Below, in pieces: positions 35,481-44,788 of a DNA stretch of 64,000 bases. The stretch covers positions 37,203 to 101,202 of IMG/VR virus record IMGVR_UViG_3300050821_006485, one strand, 5' to 3'. Within the stretch, counting starts at the first letter, position 1. The number at the start of each line of letters is the position of its first letter. Source of the DNA: a virus. The position numbers and the translations under genes are program-made. The notes under the pieces were generated by a model, which made no database searches, was not told where the DNA came from, and saw only the letters and a list, made by a program, of their open reading frames with translations.

Positions 35481-35496
35481 CCCGCTTTGATGCGGG
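35481..35496 (+). promoter_or_regulatory. small hairpin just before a start codon
   Basis: CCCGC (35481-35485) pairs with GCGGG (35492-35496) around TTTGAT. It ends four bases before ATG 35500 and includes the G-run that could serve as ribosome binding site, so it may reduce initiation at 35500 or favour ATG 35515. Confidence 0.4.
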
Positions 35497-35499
35497 GGA

Positions 35500-36291
35500 A
35501 TGAGAATAACCAAAATGAGTCTATATGTAAAGTCTCCGTTTAAGAATAGCCCGGCCCTGATGGTCCAAGGTTCCATGTCTTATCTATTTGGCACATGGAG
35601 CGATAAAGTTGGTCCAACCCTAGGAACGGTTTTATCGGACAGCGGCAACGGTGCAACATCCACTGTTAAATTTCTAATTACGTCTGGGAACGTCCCGGTT
35701 GTAGATTCTTTGGTTACAATCGTTGGCACGGCAAATGCTGCCGGAGCCTATAACGTAACCAACGCTAGTATTTTGTCGGTGACAGCCCTAACAAATCCAG
35801 ACGCTGGTGTATACTCTATTACTTTTTCTGGAACCGGAAATAGCGCCTCGGCCACTGATTCTGGTCAGCTAATTATTCCACAACCGGAGATCGGAGACGT
35901 GCTAACTGTTGGCATTGTTGCAGCTCTACCTGCTTCATCTGCCCCCGTAGTCTCTCCCGTTGCTGGGCCTAATTCGGTTGGTAAATCGCTTAGCGCCACT
36001 GTGAAGTTTCCCGCTAACACCGTTGCTAATCCTAGCACCCTTTCTGGGGTAACTGTTGTTATCCAAGGTAGCAACACTGATTTTGACACAGATTACAACA
36101 CGATTGGCACGGTTACTACTACGGGTGCTGCCGGGCAAACGCTTAGTTGGCAAAGTGGACAAAGCGTCGGAACCGTATCTCCGGGTACCCTTGCCGCAGG
36201 TAGTGTGGACTTAATTAATTTTCGCTTTTATCGCTTTCAGGTTACCGCAGCCACGGGTGCCGGGCCAATAATTGCTAAGCTGATGCAATAA
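35500..36291 (+). CDS. virion structural protein, 263 aa
   Basis: Two starts are possible: ATG 35500 or ATG 35515 (MSLYVKSPFK). The protein has a small conserved-looking N-terminus (YVKSPFKNSPALMVQGSMSY) followed by strands with NVPVVDSLVTIVGTANAAGA, a domain resembling surface-exposed Ig-like modules, and a C-terminal domain with LINFRFYRFQVTAATG. The FRFYRFQVT phrase is frequent in phage decoration or tail proteins. Precise role unknown. Confidence 0.62.
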   Translation: MRITKMSLYVKSPFKNSPALMVQGSMSYLFGTWSDKVGPTLGTVLSDSGNGATSTVKFLITSGNVPVVDSLVTIVGTANAAGAYNVTNASILSVTALTNPDAGVYSITFSGTGNSASATDSGQLIIPQPEIGDVLTVGIVAALPASSAPVVSPVAGPNSVGKSLSATVKFPANTVANPSTLSGVTVVIQGSNTDFDTDYNTIGTVTTTGAAGQTLSWQSGQSVGTVSPGTLAAGSVDLINFRFYRFQVTAATGAGPIIAKLMQ

Positions 36292-36304
36292 GGAAGGAAT
36301 TACT

Positions 36305-36943
36305 ATGGCAGATACGTACCCAGAAATAGCAATAACCCCCAACCTACAGATGAGCATTACCGGTATGGCGGTAAACATTGCTCAGGATTTCCTTATCTTA
36401 GACTCCCAGTTTGGGTCTGGAGGCGGCCTGGTCACTTCCGTATTTGGTCGTAATGGAGATATCCTAGCCCTTACCGGGGATTATACCGTAGCTATGATTA
36501 CCGGCGCGGCCCCAATAGATTCCCCTTTGTTCACGGGAACACCATCTGGCCCTACCGCTCCCTTTGGCACCAACACTACGCAGTTAGCCACCACCGCTTA
36601 TGTGCAGGCCAACAAAGGCGGAGGCGGCGGAGGTAGCACGCCGGAGTCAGTTCAAACTAAATCTGCAAACGCAACTATAGGATTTGCCGGAGCTATTAAT
36701 ACCTTAGTTGAAGCCACGGCTGGAGTTGGTGGTATTACATTAACGTTGCCCACCGCCGTGGGTGTTGTTGGGCAAACTATAAGAATTATCATGGTAGATG
36801 CCGGTGCTGGTGGGGTGAATATAGTTACCACATCCAGTCAAACCATAAACGGAGCTACTACTTATAAATTAACAAATCAATGGCAAACTATTTCTATGGA
36901 GTCAGACAATGCGAACTGGGTTATCGTTTCTTCAAACGGCTAA
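36305..36943 (+). CDS. tail fibre-type protein, 212 aa
   Basis: AAGGAAGGA precedes the ATG. The segment VFGRNGDILALTGDYTVAMI followed by DSPLFTGTPSGPTAP and TQLATTAYVQ is the typical shaft phrase of phage side-tail fibres (GDYxxxxIxGAAPxxSPxFTGTP). After a Gly linker the C-terminal half is a small beta domain (ITLTLPTAVGVVGQTIRI ... NWVIVSSNG) also frequent in fibre tips. The opening residues AITPNLQMSITGMAVNIAQD resemble the start of the 42615 fibre. Confidence 0.75.
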   Translation: MADTYPEIAITPNLQMSITGMAVNIAQDFLILDSQFGSGGGLVTSVFGRNGDILALTGDYTVAMITGAAPIDSPLFTGTPSGPTAPFGTNTTQLATTAYVQANKGGGGGGSTPESVQTKSANATIGFAGAINTLVEATAGVGGITLTLPTAVGVVGQTIRIIMVDAGAGGVNIVTTSSQTINGATTYKLTNQWQTISMESDNANWVIVSSNG

Positions 36944-37919
36944 GTTTTTTCTACTAGCCTGTGTACTTTCTATATGTGCGGCGGGGCAAACTCCGACGCC
37001 GATTCGTGCCGTTACTACATTGCCCGCAACTTGCAAAGGAGGCAGCGCTACGGCTTCGACCGATGTGGTGTTTTTGATAACCGGAACATCGGGGGAGTTT
37101 TACAGGTGCTGGGCTTCCAATACGTGGGTTGTCATGGGTACCATGCCGTCTGACGGTGTACATGCCGGATCGGTACAACTAGGAGGCAATACTACACCCC
37201 CAGTTTTGAACTCTAATATTTTTGCTTGGATTGGCCCTAATTCCAGTTCTTTTACCTCCTGGGGCATAGAGATGCCAAGTGCTGAGCCCTCCGGCACGGT
37301 TCTTTTGGCTGTAGGCGCGGCGTCTTCTCATGTGTCTCAAGGGTCATTACTTGCGTTGCAGGGCACGGGAGCCAGCGTACAAACCGCCGGAACCGTCGCT
37401 GCCTCACAGCGTGCCGTTTGCACAGACGGAAACGCAGCGACAACTACATCTTGTCCTAAAAATGTTATGGTTTTATTTGTAACCGCCGATCAAGTTATAA
37501 GTACTACGTCCTTAAATTCAATTCCTGGATTAAGCGCAACTATTACTTCTGCTGTCCCTTCTGTTGTCTCTATGGACTGTGACATTATGTACAGCCAGCA
37601 AACATCGGCTGTAGCCGATAATTTTGGGATATCCGATACCTCTGCCCCAACTAACATAAATGCGCAAGCATCAGAAGGTACCAACTTAAACGGAGGCGGT
37701 CGAGTTGAGAGTAACATAATTGGGTTAACAACAACTGTGGCCACCAGCTTTGCTAATTTTACTCCGGCTGCTACTAATGTCGTATACAACACTCAAATTC
37801 ATATTTTGGCTGAACAACCGGCTTCTACGGCGGCCCTTAGTATTCTAGTATCGACCGGGAATGCTTCCGACTCGATTACGATTAAGCGTGGTAGCAAGTG
37901 CGTGGTAAATTTCCAGTAA
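36909..37919 (+). CDS. exported fibre-like protein with signal peptide, 336 aa
   Basis: The frame begins 35 bases before the end of the previous gene. Residues about 5-26 form a signal peptide (FLQTAKFFLLACVLSICAAG). The mature start has TTLPATCKGGSATASTDVVF and FYRCWASNTWVVMG, a disulfide-type fibre phrase, followed by an unknown beta domain ending in KRGSKCVVNFQ. It is one of three adjacent or nearby genes in the tail module with signal peptides (also 27926 and 37930). A role outside the virion, at the cell surface, is an alternative. Confidence 0.65.
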   Translation: MRTGLSFLQTAKFFLLACVLSICAAGQTPTPIRAVTTLPATCKGGSATASTDVVFLITGTSGEFYRCWASNTWVVMGTMPSDGVHAGSVQLGGNTTPPVLNSNIFAWIGPNSSSFTSWGIEMPSAEPSGTVLLAVGAASSHVSQGSLLALQGTGASVQTAGTVAASQRAVCTDGNAATTTSCPKNVMVLFVTADQVISTTSLNSIPGLSATITSAVPSVVSMDCDIMYSQQTSAVADNFGISDTSAPTNINAQASEGTNLNGGGRVESNIIGLTTTVATSFANFTPAATNVVYNTQIHILAEQPASTAALSILVSTGNASDSITIKRGSKCVVNFQ

Positions 37920-37929
37920 GAGACTATCT

Positions 37930-40900
37930 ATGAAAAAACTATTATATTTGCTTAGCATTTGCCTAGCCTTTTCCATATCTTCCTATGCTCAGGGACCCTT
38001 GGGGTTCGCCGCGCTTCCCACTCAGTGGGTTGACAACTCTATTTGCAATCCCCCAGGAAACGCCTACGATGTAACCATTGTGCTCGATGGTGTTACCTCC
38101 ACTAACAATGGACCAAATTTAACCAGTGGGGGTATCGGATCAAAGTACCCAAACACCGTTAATGGTTTACTAGACGCCATGAATAATTGGAGAGATAACG
38201 GCGCTAATGCTAATGGTGGTAATAGTTATACAGATGCGTGGTGGCTAATTAAGATTCCGTCTGGATCACTCCTACACGGTAATACACTTGACAGCAATCA
38301 GTCTTTGGTTACGTTACCGGGAAAGCTTAACGGTAGTACGGAACCTACAAAGTGTCTTGTATTGGAATCCACAACGCCTTTGCCTGTAGGGCAGATGGCG
38401 TGCGGTAGAGGTTTGCCCGGTTTTGGCGGGGCACGTAATCCGGGGTGTACTTCTCCAAACGACAAAGCAAACATGTGGCGTTTGCAATTAGATGGTCCTC
38501 TTTCTGGAGTTGGCAAAACAGTTATGACCGCAGGGCAAAGTCTAATTGATCCAGCTAAGTATACCAACCACGTCGTGGTTAGGGATGTTGAACTAACGGT
38601 GCAACCAGGCGCGGCCCAAAGCGCGGCGGGCAGTAAAGCAGTTCGATACTTTGTTGCTTTAAGCGCATTTAGCGGACAATCTGTGTTCGGAGTTGGACCA
38701 ACTTTACGCCCGGAAGCCCACGTAATTGGCTTAGATCGCTATTATGCGCACGGGTGGAATCCGGGCGATCCCGGTCAACCTTCGGGAAGCGGGCCTAATG
38801 GCGCTTGCTCAGCTTGGACTAAATCTGGAACTGTTACTACAACCGACAACCACGATGGTACCTTCTTAATAACGCGTGCTACTGGAAGTTATTTTGGTCT
38901 GACCTTTACTGTAGGGTCTCCGGTTACTATTAACGGAAACGTTTATACAATTACTAATTCTAGCGATATATTAAACGGAGTATCTAATTCTACTTTTACG
39001 GTTTCCGGTCCCGCAATTGCTAATGGAACTTACTCCTACACGGAATCAAACCCACCGGCACAGTACGCCATAGGTTGCGGAGACGACTCCGAAGTAGGCG
39101 TCGTTTTTGACTGCGATTATTGCTGGAGAATGAACGGCTATATTGAAAAAATCCATTGGTGGGCAAACGAATCACACTCTTCGTCCCAAGGTTTTGATAA
39201 CGGGCCTCAGAAGTTTGTTAACAATTGGGAAGAAGGTGGCTCGGCGGGGTGGTTTTCTGGTGGTGGTGCCGTAGATTCAAACGGTGGTCCCGGCGGCAAC
39301 ATGGAAATAAGGAGAAATTATTTTGGCAGGGATTTAAGTTGGAGAAATCTGTCTGCGGGTGCGGGGCAGAGCCCCAGTCCTCCGTGGGGATGCGGCCCAA
39401 TAGATGGCAACGGGTCGCATGATACCTGTCCGTTTAATTACGCTATTAAGAACTCTATAGAACTAAAGTTGGGCCATAATGTGTTAGTTGATGGAAACAT
39501 TATAGAAAATAACTGGTCCGATGCACAACCCGGCTCGGTGGTTGTTATTAATGCCCGTACGTGCTCCGGCGGATCGGTTTGTGGTATCTTCGATCCCAAC
39601 AGTACGCCTCCAGGGCTGCCTAAAACAGGAATTGATAACATACGATTTTCTAATAATTGGATACGTAATTCTCCGAAAACAATTGAGATGGCCAATCGTT
39701 CTGGTATACCGGGAGAAGGGGGCGGTTTAAGTCTTCCCGTAAGGAACAACGATTTTATTAACAATGCACAAACAAACGTCGGTGACACAAATCAGTTTGG
39801 AAATCCGGGAAATGGCTGGCAATTTGTATCTGGCTCCAATTTGTTTAATTGTAATATGTCCAGCGTCGGAACAACGGTAACGGCCTCCTGTTTCCCCGGA
39901 CAAGCAGACATAACCGGCCACATCGGTAAGATTGCGAGTGTAAACAATGTAGTGACCATAACCTATACTCAGGCGCGTCTCGATCCTATGTTGTGTCTTA
40001 CTACTCCGACACTTTGCATAGCTAATGGACAAACTCTTATAATATCTAAGCACCCAGGGTGGAATGGAGTGTTTGCTATGGCAGATTCTGCCGGTAAGTG
40101 GGCAGCCGATGGTACCGGAGGAAATAACATTGTTTACACAGACAATATCAACAACCCCGGAACCGCTACTTTGTGCAGCAATACTACTACGTGCGCGGCT
40201 CTATTAGGTAATGGCGATGTTGTTTACACATCCCTTGGTTACAAGCTGACTGATATATTGGTTAATGATAATGTATACGCTCACAATATAACCAAGGCGG
40301 CGGTAATCACCAGTGTTTCTTCTAACGGTACCACCGCGTCACTTACATTGTCCGACAATACTTATACAGAGACTAACAGCTTGGTTGTCGGTCAATCAAT
40401 TAGCATTTCAAAATTAACGGGTTCTAATAGTGTACTGAACTGCACCGGTTGTATAGTTACTAGTGTGTCGGGCTCTAATCCGCAAGTCGGGTTCACAGTT
40501 AGTTCCTCCGCGAATATAGTACTTAATACAACTGCGGGACAACTAGATGACAATACCTGCACCGCGAGTGGATACGCGGTCGGTTCTTCTTCCGCAAATA
40601 CTACCTATGCCCAGGCCGGTACTCTACCGAACGGTTTAACTGTTGTATATACCGCGCCTTCCCCTACCGGAACCGCTAAGTGCATAATTGAAAACGGGGC
40701 CGGACAACCCAAAAACGTTACTATACAAAACAACACGGTTCTGTCTCCCAGCTTGTTTGCGATTACGTCCTTCGGACAATTTTGGCAGTCTAGCGGCAGC
40801 CGGTTCTTTAAAAACGTATTTATTACCAACGATACTGGGCGGAATTCCGATGTAACCTGTACCAATCAAGGAGGTGGGACCTCTGCTTTTACTTGTTGGG

Positions 40901-41439
40901 ACCCGAACACTTTTGAATATTGGCAAAACGTTATGCCGGGACAGCTCTCAACAGCTTGGAGTACCCCCGATCCATTAGGGTTGTGTCCGGGGTGTCTTAA
41001 TTATTTCCCGCCAAATGGAAGCCCAAGTGGATTTGGTGGTGGAAGCCAGGGAGTAAACTGCGCCACCGGTACCGCTAATCCTAATTGCTTGGGATTCTCC
41101 GGGTTTATGAACGGAGCATCCGCACTGGTTACCTTCCCAACCGGGCCGTGTCCAGACGCCAATGCGCCGTATAATTGCCCGCTGATGTCTTTGCCCTACG
41201 CGGATAATTTAAGGCTGTCCCACCTTTCTTATGTCGGGTCTAGTTCGTATTCGGCATTTGGGGTTAACACGGCGCAGATGACCACGGCTATGACACAGAC
41301 CTTGTATATCTGCCCAATCGGGGCGAACTGCGGTCCCCATGGGCCTTATCCCGATGGCGGTGTTAACACCGGTCTAGGAATTAATGGGGTTATATTGACA
41401 CCGTTTACCATCCTAACATCGGGCGCGGTAGAAAAGTAA
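37930..41439 (+). CDS. secreted-type right-handed beta-helix protein (spike or lyase-like), 1169 aa
   Basis: A canonical signal peptide ends at SSYAQ (MKKLLYLLSICLAFSISSYA). The mature protein has the look of a pectate-lyase-like beta-helix: WWLIKIPSGSLLHGNTLDSN, NHVVVRDVELTVQP, IGLDRYYAHGWNPGDPGQPS, LVDGNIIENNWSDAQPG and IDNIRFSNNWIRNSP mark successive coils. Later parts hold beta domains with bacterial Ig-like character and many cysteines. In the tail module it may be a polysaccharide-degrading spike, but the signal peptide points to export from the cell. Confidence 0.72.
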   Translation: MKKLLYLLSICLAFSISSYAQGPLGFAALPTQWVDNSICNPPGNAYDVTIVLDGVTSTNNGPNLTSGGIGSKYPNTVNGLLDAMNNWRDNGANANGGNSYTDAWWLIKIPSGSLLHGNTLDSNQSLVTLPGKLNGSTEPTKCLVLESTTPLPVGQMACGRGLPGFGGARNPGCTSPNDKANMWRLQLDGPLSGVGKTVMTAGQSLIDPAKYTNHVVVRDVELTVQPGAAQSAAGSKAVRYFVALSAFSGQSVFGVGPTLRPEAHVIGLDRYYAHGWNPGDPGQPSGSGPNGACSAWTKSGTVTTTDNHDGTFLITRATGSYFGLTFTVGSPVTINGNVYTITNSSDILNGVSNSTFTVSGPAIANGTYSYTESNPPAQYAIGCGDDSEVGVVFDCDYCWRMNGYIEKIHWWANESHSSSQGFDNGPQKFVNNWEEGGSAGWFSGGGAVDSNGGPGGNMEIRRNYFGRDLSWRNLSAGAGQSPSPPWGCGPIDGNGSHDTCPFNYAIKNSIELKLGHNVLVDGNIIENNWSDAQPGSVVVINARTCSGGSVCGIFDPNSTPPGLPKTGIDNIRFSNNWIRNSPKTIEMANRSGIPGEGGGLSLPVRNNDFINNAQTNVGDTNQFGNPGNGWQFVSGSNLFNCNMSSVGTTVTASCFPGQADITGHIGKIASVNNVVTITYTQARLDPMLCLTTPTLCIANGQTLIISKHPGWNGVFAMADSAGKWAADGTGGNNIVYTDNINNPGTATLCSNTTTCAALLGNGDVVYTSLGYKLTDILVNDNVYAHNITKAAVITSVSSNGTTASLTLSDNTYTETNSLVVGQSISISKLTGSNSVLNCTGCIVTSVSGSNPQVGFTVSSSANIVLNTTAGQLDDNTCTASGYAVGSSSANTTYAQAGTLPNGLTVVYTAPSPTGTAKCIIENGAGQPKNVTIQNNTVLSPSLFAITSFGQFWQSSGSRFFKNVFITNDTGRNSDVTCTNQGGGTSAFTCWDPNTFEYWQNVMPGQLSTAWSTPDPLGLCPGCLNYFPPNGSPSGFGGGSQGVNCATGTANPNCLGFSGFMNGASALVTFPTGPCPDANAPYNCPLMSLPYADNLRLSHLSYVGSSSYSAFGVNTAQMTTAMTQTLYICPIGANCGPHGPYPDGGVNTGLGINGVILTPFTILTSGAVEK

Positions 41440-41452
41440 AAAGGAGGACTAA

Positions 41453-41911
41453 GTGGGTACAAACTTAAACGACATAGCATTGGCGCTGGAAGAACGTGCA
41501 CAAGAACTAGAACGGCAGAAGGCCAGCGCCGTGCACTCGCATAGAATTGAACTGGCTAAACTTAAGAAGCAAAGGGAAACCGAGCAAGCCCGCCAAGAAG
41601 CCGAGTATAGAACCAAGGTTGCCGAGCACGAGCGTATTAAACGAGAAAAAAAGGAAGCCGCAGAGAGAGAACTACGCGAGGAAGCCGTACGGCGTTCGGA
41701 GAAGGACATGGAGTACGCCAAGAAGCAGGCGGAGATAGACTTGGCGGCTAAGAAGGCGGAGGAGCTTAGGGCGCAGATGGTGGAGCTGGAGAACAACCAG
41801 GCGAAAGCCAAGCAAGCGGAACTGGACTACTTAGAAAGCCTTAAGCCAAAAGTTAACAGCGAGAGAATCATGCCGAACCCAATGCAAAGGTTCTTTCAGG
41901 CCCAAGAATAA
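41453..41911 (+). CDS. coiled-coil protein, 152 aa
   Basis: A GTG start follows AAAGGAGGA. Residues from about 5 to 130 form one continuous charged coiled coil (ERAQELERQKASAV, RETEQARQEAEYRTKVAEHE), followed by a short tail MPNPMQRFFQAQE. It could be a scaffold, a fibre trimerisation partner or a tail chaperone. No family is recognised. Confidence 0.68.
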   Translation: MGTNLNDIALALEERAQELERQKASAVHSHRIELAKLKKQRETEQARQEAEYRTKVAEHERIKREKKEAAERELREEAVRRSEKDMEYAKKQAEIDLAAKKAEELRAQMVELENNQAKAKQAELDYLESLKPKVNSERIMPNPMQRFFQAQE

Positions 41912-41922
41912 TTTTAAAAAAT

Positions 41923-41993
41923 CTCAAACTTTGATCGGTTTGAGCCAGGGCCTCGTTGCCCGTAAGCAGCGGGGCTCAACCTACTTACGGAGG
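41923..41993 (+). promoter_or_regulatory. hairpin-pseudoknot leader over the HNH gene RBS
   Basis: Stem I: CTCAAAC (41923-41929) with GTTTGAG (41938-41944). Stem II: GCCTCGTT (41950-41957) with AGCGGGGC (41968-41975), with two G-U pairs. The stem II loop contains CCGTAAG (41960-41966), exactly complementary to CTTACGG (41984-41990), which overlaps the ACGGAGG ribosome binding site (41987-41993). The order small hairpin, hairpin, loop-to-RBS pairing is the same as at 25773-25841. Confidence 0.7.
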
Positions 41994-41998
41994 AATTT

Positions 41999-42610
41999 AT
42001 GAAATTTATAGACATAACTGGTCATACTTATGGAGAATTAACTGTTATAAAAAGAAGGCCGGGAAATAGCAAGAATAAAAGAGCAATGTGGGTTTGTATG
42101 TGTAGTTGCGGCAAAGAGCATATAGTAGACAGTAATAGATTACGCTCTGGGAATACTACAAGTTGCGGCCATTTAATTACCCATTGTTTGCGTGGGCATT
42201 TAAGAATTCCTGAAAACTTATATGATAATGGCGGCTGTAAACAATGTAAAAAAGAAAAGGGCAATTCTTTACACAAAAGAGACCCAGAAGCGCATAGAAT
42301 AGCGTGCCAACGCTGGACGGATAGAACTAAATTAGAAGCCTTAACTCATTATGGTCCGGGTGGAAAATTAGGATGTTGCTGGGAAGGTTGTGTGGTAGAA
42401 GATATAGACATGCTTAGTTTAGATCACATCAAGGATGATGGTAATACACACTGGCAAAAAACTGGAGCAAAGTACGGCGGTGGGGCGCTGTATACTTGGG
42501 CCAGAAAGAATGGTTGGCCAAAAGTATTACAAACTCTATGCTTTAACCACCAATTTAAAAAGAGAATGAATAAAGTCAGGGCAGATAGATTAAAGCCCTT
42601 AGGAGAATAA
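41999..42610 (+). CDS. HNH-type homing endonuclease with N-terminal zinc motif
   Basis: The N-terminus GHTYGELTVIKRRPG and MCSCGKEHIVDSNRLRSG followed by TTSCGH form the same module as in the 4872-5459 and 48974-49528 proteins. The catalytic half has LSLDHIKDDGNTHW and LQTLCFNHQFKKR. It is AT-rich, placed between a coiled-coil gene and a tail fibre gene, and controlled by the pseudoknot leader. A free-standing homing endonuclease is the best assignment. Confidence 0.87.
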   Translation: MKFIDITGHTYGELTVIKRRPGNSKNKRAMWVCMCSCGKEHIVDSNRLRSGNTTSCGHLITHCLRGHLRIPENLYDNGGCKQCKKEKGNSLHKRDPEAHRIACQRWTDRTKLEALTHYGPGGKLGCCWEGCVVEDIDMLSLDHIKDDGNTHWQKTGAKYGGGALYTWARKNGWPKVLQTLCFNHQFKKRMNKVRADRLKPLGE

Positions 42611-42614
42611 AATA

Positions 42615-44693
42615 ATGGCAGTTACTCTTTATCCCGGCGGCGATAACCCTGTCACTGTAAATTTTGGACTGGCTCTTTGGGATATGAGCTTTACAATGGC
42701 TGAAAATTTTGAGATTATAGACCAGTTTCTCGGAGGTGGGGGAGGTTCATCTTCTTTTAGTAGCATTACAAGCGGGACAAATACTAATCATACCCTAACT
42801 GTAGGAAATTTATCTTCCCTAACTTTTACTGGAACCGGAGTTGTGAACGCAAACGAACTTAACGGAATAGGTATCGGCGGTACTTTGACCCATGCCGGGC
42901 AAATCCTTATCAGTCAGCCCGGTAATACCACAGCAGTTTGGGCAGACCCCTTGGTACAAGGTATTCAAGCAGAGGGCACAACCGCGTCCACGGTTAATCC
43001 CGTTCTTATAGCGGGCAAGGACAACTTAGGAAATCTTAGGGATTTAACGCTGGATTCTAGCGGAAACCTTTTAGTTACTGGCTCACTCACAACGACACCC
43101 CCGGCGAATGCGTCTACGAATGTCACACAGTTTGGCAGTAATAACATTGTTACGGGTACCGGAGCGAGTGGCCTAGGAATTCCTCGCTTCACTATTGCCA
43201 ATGATTCTTCCCTTGCGGCCAACCAAAGCGTAAATGTAAATCAAATCGGAGGGTCCGCCATCACAGAAGGGCAGAAAACTATGGCCGCTTCTGTACCCGT
43301 GGTTATTGCCTCGGATCAGACTGCTATACCAGTTTCTTTAGGCTCTATTTCAACCGTAGACATTCAAAAATGGGCCGGTACTTCTCTTGGCACACCTGCT
43401 AATTTTGGTGTTAGTCCCGGTTCAGTTATCTCGGGCTCTGTTAATGCCTCATTGTTTGCCGGTAGTACCGCACTTTCAGCTACAGGATCAAATCTTAATG
43501 TAAATGTTAGTGGAGGAAGCACAAATCCGGCGGCTGGACTTACGGGATCGGCACCCCCAACATCGGCAGACTATAGCGGTATTAACGTTGGCGCGACACT
43601 TCGTGGACGAACCGGGGTTAATCCTACCGGCACAGTATATGCAGCGCAAACCGATCTTACTTCTCTTAACGGTGTCTCTCTTGGTTCTCCTGCCGCATAT
43701 GGTACGTCTCCGGGGGCGGTAAACGCCCTCGGTGTAAACGCGTTTATTACTAATACTCCAGCCGTAACGTTAACTTCAACCACAATAACAGGTACCGTGG
43801 CTGTTACGCAAAGCACTTCTCCTTGGGTTGATAATCTTACACAGGTGGCCGGGACAGTTTTGGGATCAACGGCGGTTGTTAATTTTGGTACCGCTCCCGC
43901 CGCTGCCGCTGTACCTGGAGTCAATGCTTCTTTGTTTTCTGGCACTACAGCATTGACCAATACTGGCGGGGCTTTAAATGTTAATGTTTCAACCGCCCCG
44001 CTTACAACAGTAAACCTAACCCAATGGGCCAGTACTGCCCTTGGTACTCCAACTAACTTTGGCACCACACCTGGAGCTGTAGTTGCTGGAAGTGTTAATT
44101 CATCTCTGTTTCTTGGCACAACGGCAGCGGCGCTGGCGGGAGGCACCGCTGGTGTGCAAAAAGTTGGAATTGTTGGGGGCACAGCCGCTACGATTGATGC
44201 CACAATTGCTGCTGGTACCGCGCCTACTAATGGTCTAGCGGTTTTAACTCAATATAATAGCGCTACTGCCGTACCAACAGCCGCCCAAACTGTAGTTTTA
44301 CAAAGCGATTCCTGGGGCAACCTACTTACTAGGCCTTATAGAAGAGCAAAGATAACCGGACAAGCTACTACAATTACAAATTCTTCTGCGGCTACTACGG
44401 TATTTGCTGCGCAGGGCGTTGGCACATTTGGTGACATCTCCAATTTTGTACTTACGGCGACACCAGCGGCAACCACCGCCGTAGCGTTTACCGCCACCCT
44501 TTCTGATGGCACAGTTAGTTACATTTTTGATATGGATACCGGATCGGTAGCGGCCCCAAGTGTGCCTACAAATATTAATTTCGACCCACCCCTTCCCGGC
44601 ACCACAGCTAATACGGTGTGGACAGTGGCGCTTAGTGTAAATACTATTACGGTTCATATTACCGTTGTGGGAGTTGCACAAAAATCTAGTTAA
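42615..44693 (+). CDS. tail fibre protein with internal repeats, 692 aa
   Basis: The TTAGGAGAATAAA ribosome binding site lies in the end of the HNH gene. The N-terminal LALWDMSFTMAENFEIIDQF resembles the start of the 36305 protein. Blocks of about 55-65 residues repeat with TLGTPANFGVSPGSVISGSV and TALGTPTNFGTTPGAVVAGS and NASLFAGSTALSATGSNLNV, giving an extended shaft. The C-terminal 130 residues form a globular domain. It closes the tail module; after it comes a promoter. Confidence 0.75.
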   Translation: MAVTLYPGGDNPVTVNFGLALWDMSFTMAENFEIIDQFLGGGGGSSSFSSITSGTNTNHTLTVGNLSSLTFTGTGVVNANELNGIGIGGTLTHAGQILISQPGNTTAVWADPLVQGIQAEGTTASTVNPVLIAGKDNLGNLRDLTLDSSGNLLVTGSLTTTPPANASTNVTQFGSNNIVTGTGASGLGIPRFTIANDSSLAANQSVNVNQIGGSAITEGQKTMAASVPVVIASDQTAIPVSLGSISTVDIQKWAGTSLGTPANFGVSPGSVISGSVNASLFAGSTALSATGSNLNVNVSGGSTNPAAGLTGSAPPTSADYSGINVGATLRGRTGVNPTGTVYAAQTDLTSLNGVSLGSPAAYGTSPGAVNALGVNAFITNTPAVTLTSTTITGTVAVTQSTSPWVDNLTQVAGTVLGSTAVVNFGTAPAAAAVPGVNASLFSGTTALTNTGGALNVNVSTAPLTTVNLTQWASTALGTPTNFGTTPGAVVAGSVNSSLFLGTTAAALAGGTAGVQKVGIVGGTAATIDATIAAGTAPTNGLAVLTQYNSATAVPTAAQTVVLQSDSWGNLLTRPYRRAKITGQATTITNSSAATTVFAAQGVGTFGDISNFVLTATPAATTAVAFTATLSDGTVSYIFDMDTGSVAAPSVPTNINFDPPLPGTTANTVWTVALSVNTITVHITVVGVAQKSS

Positions 44694-44707
44694 AATTAAG
44701 AAAGTGC

Positions 44708-44736
44708 TTGACACGTAATTTGGTTTATGCTATGCT
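44708..44736 (+). promoter_or_regulatory. sigma70-type promoter
   Basis: TTGACA at 44708-44713 and TATGCT at 44731-44736 are separated by 17 bases, in the 95-base gap after the last tail gene. Transcription would begin near 44743 and read the exonuclease, dNMP kinase and protease genes. The match to the consensus -35 is perfect and to the -10 is four of six. Confidence 0.75.
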
Positions 44737-44788
44737 TTCTGTAGACCAACCTGCTGTAAAATCATAAATTGATTCGGGGAAGGCAATA

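Noticed and set aside
42611-42640. Group I intron around the 41999 HNH gene
   Set aside because: The next gene starts four bases after the stop, so no core can be present.
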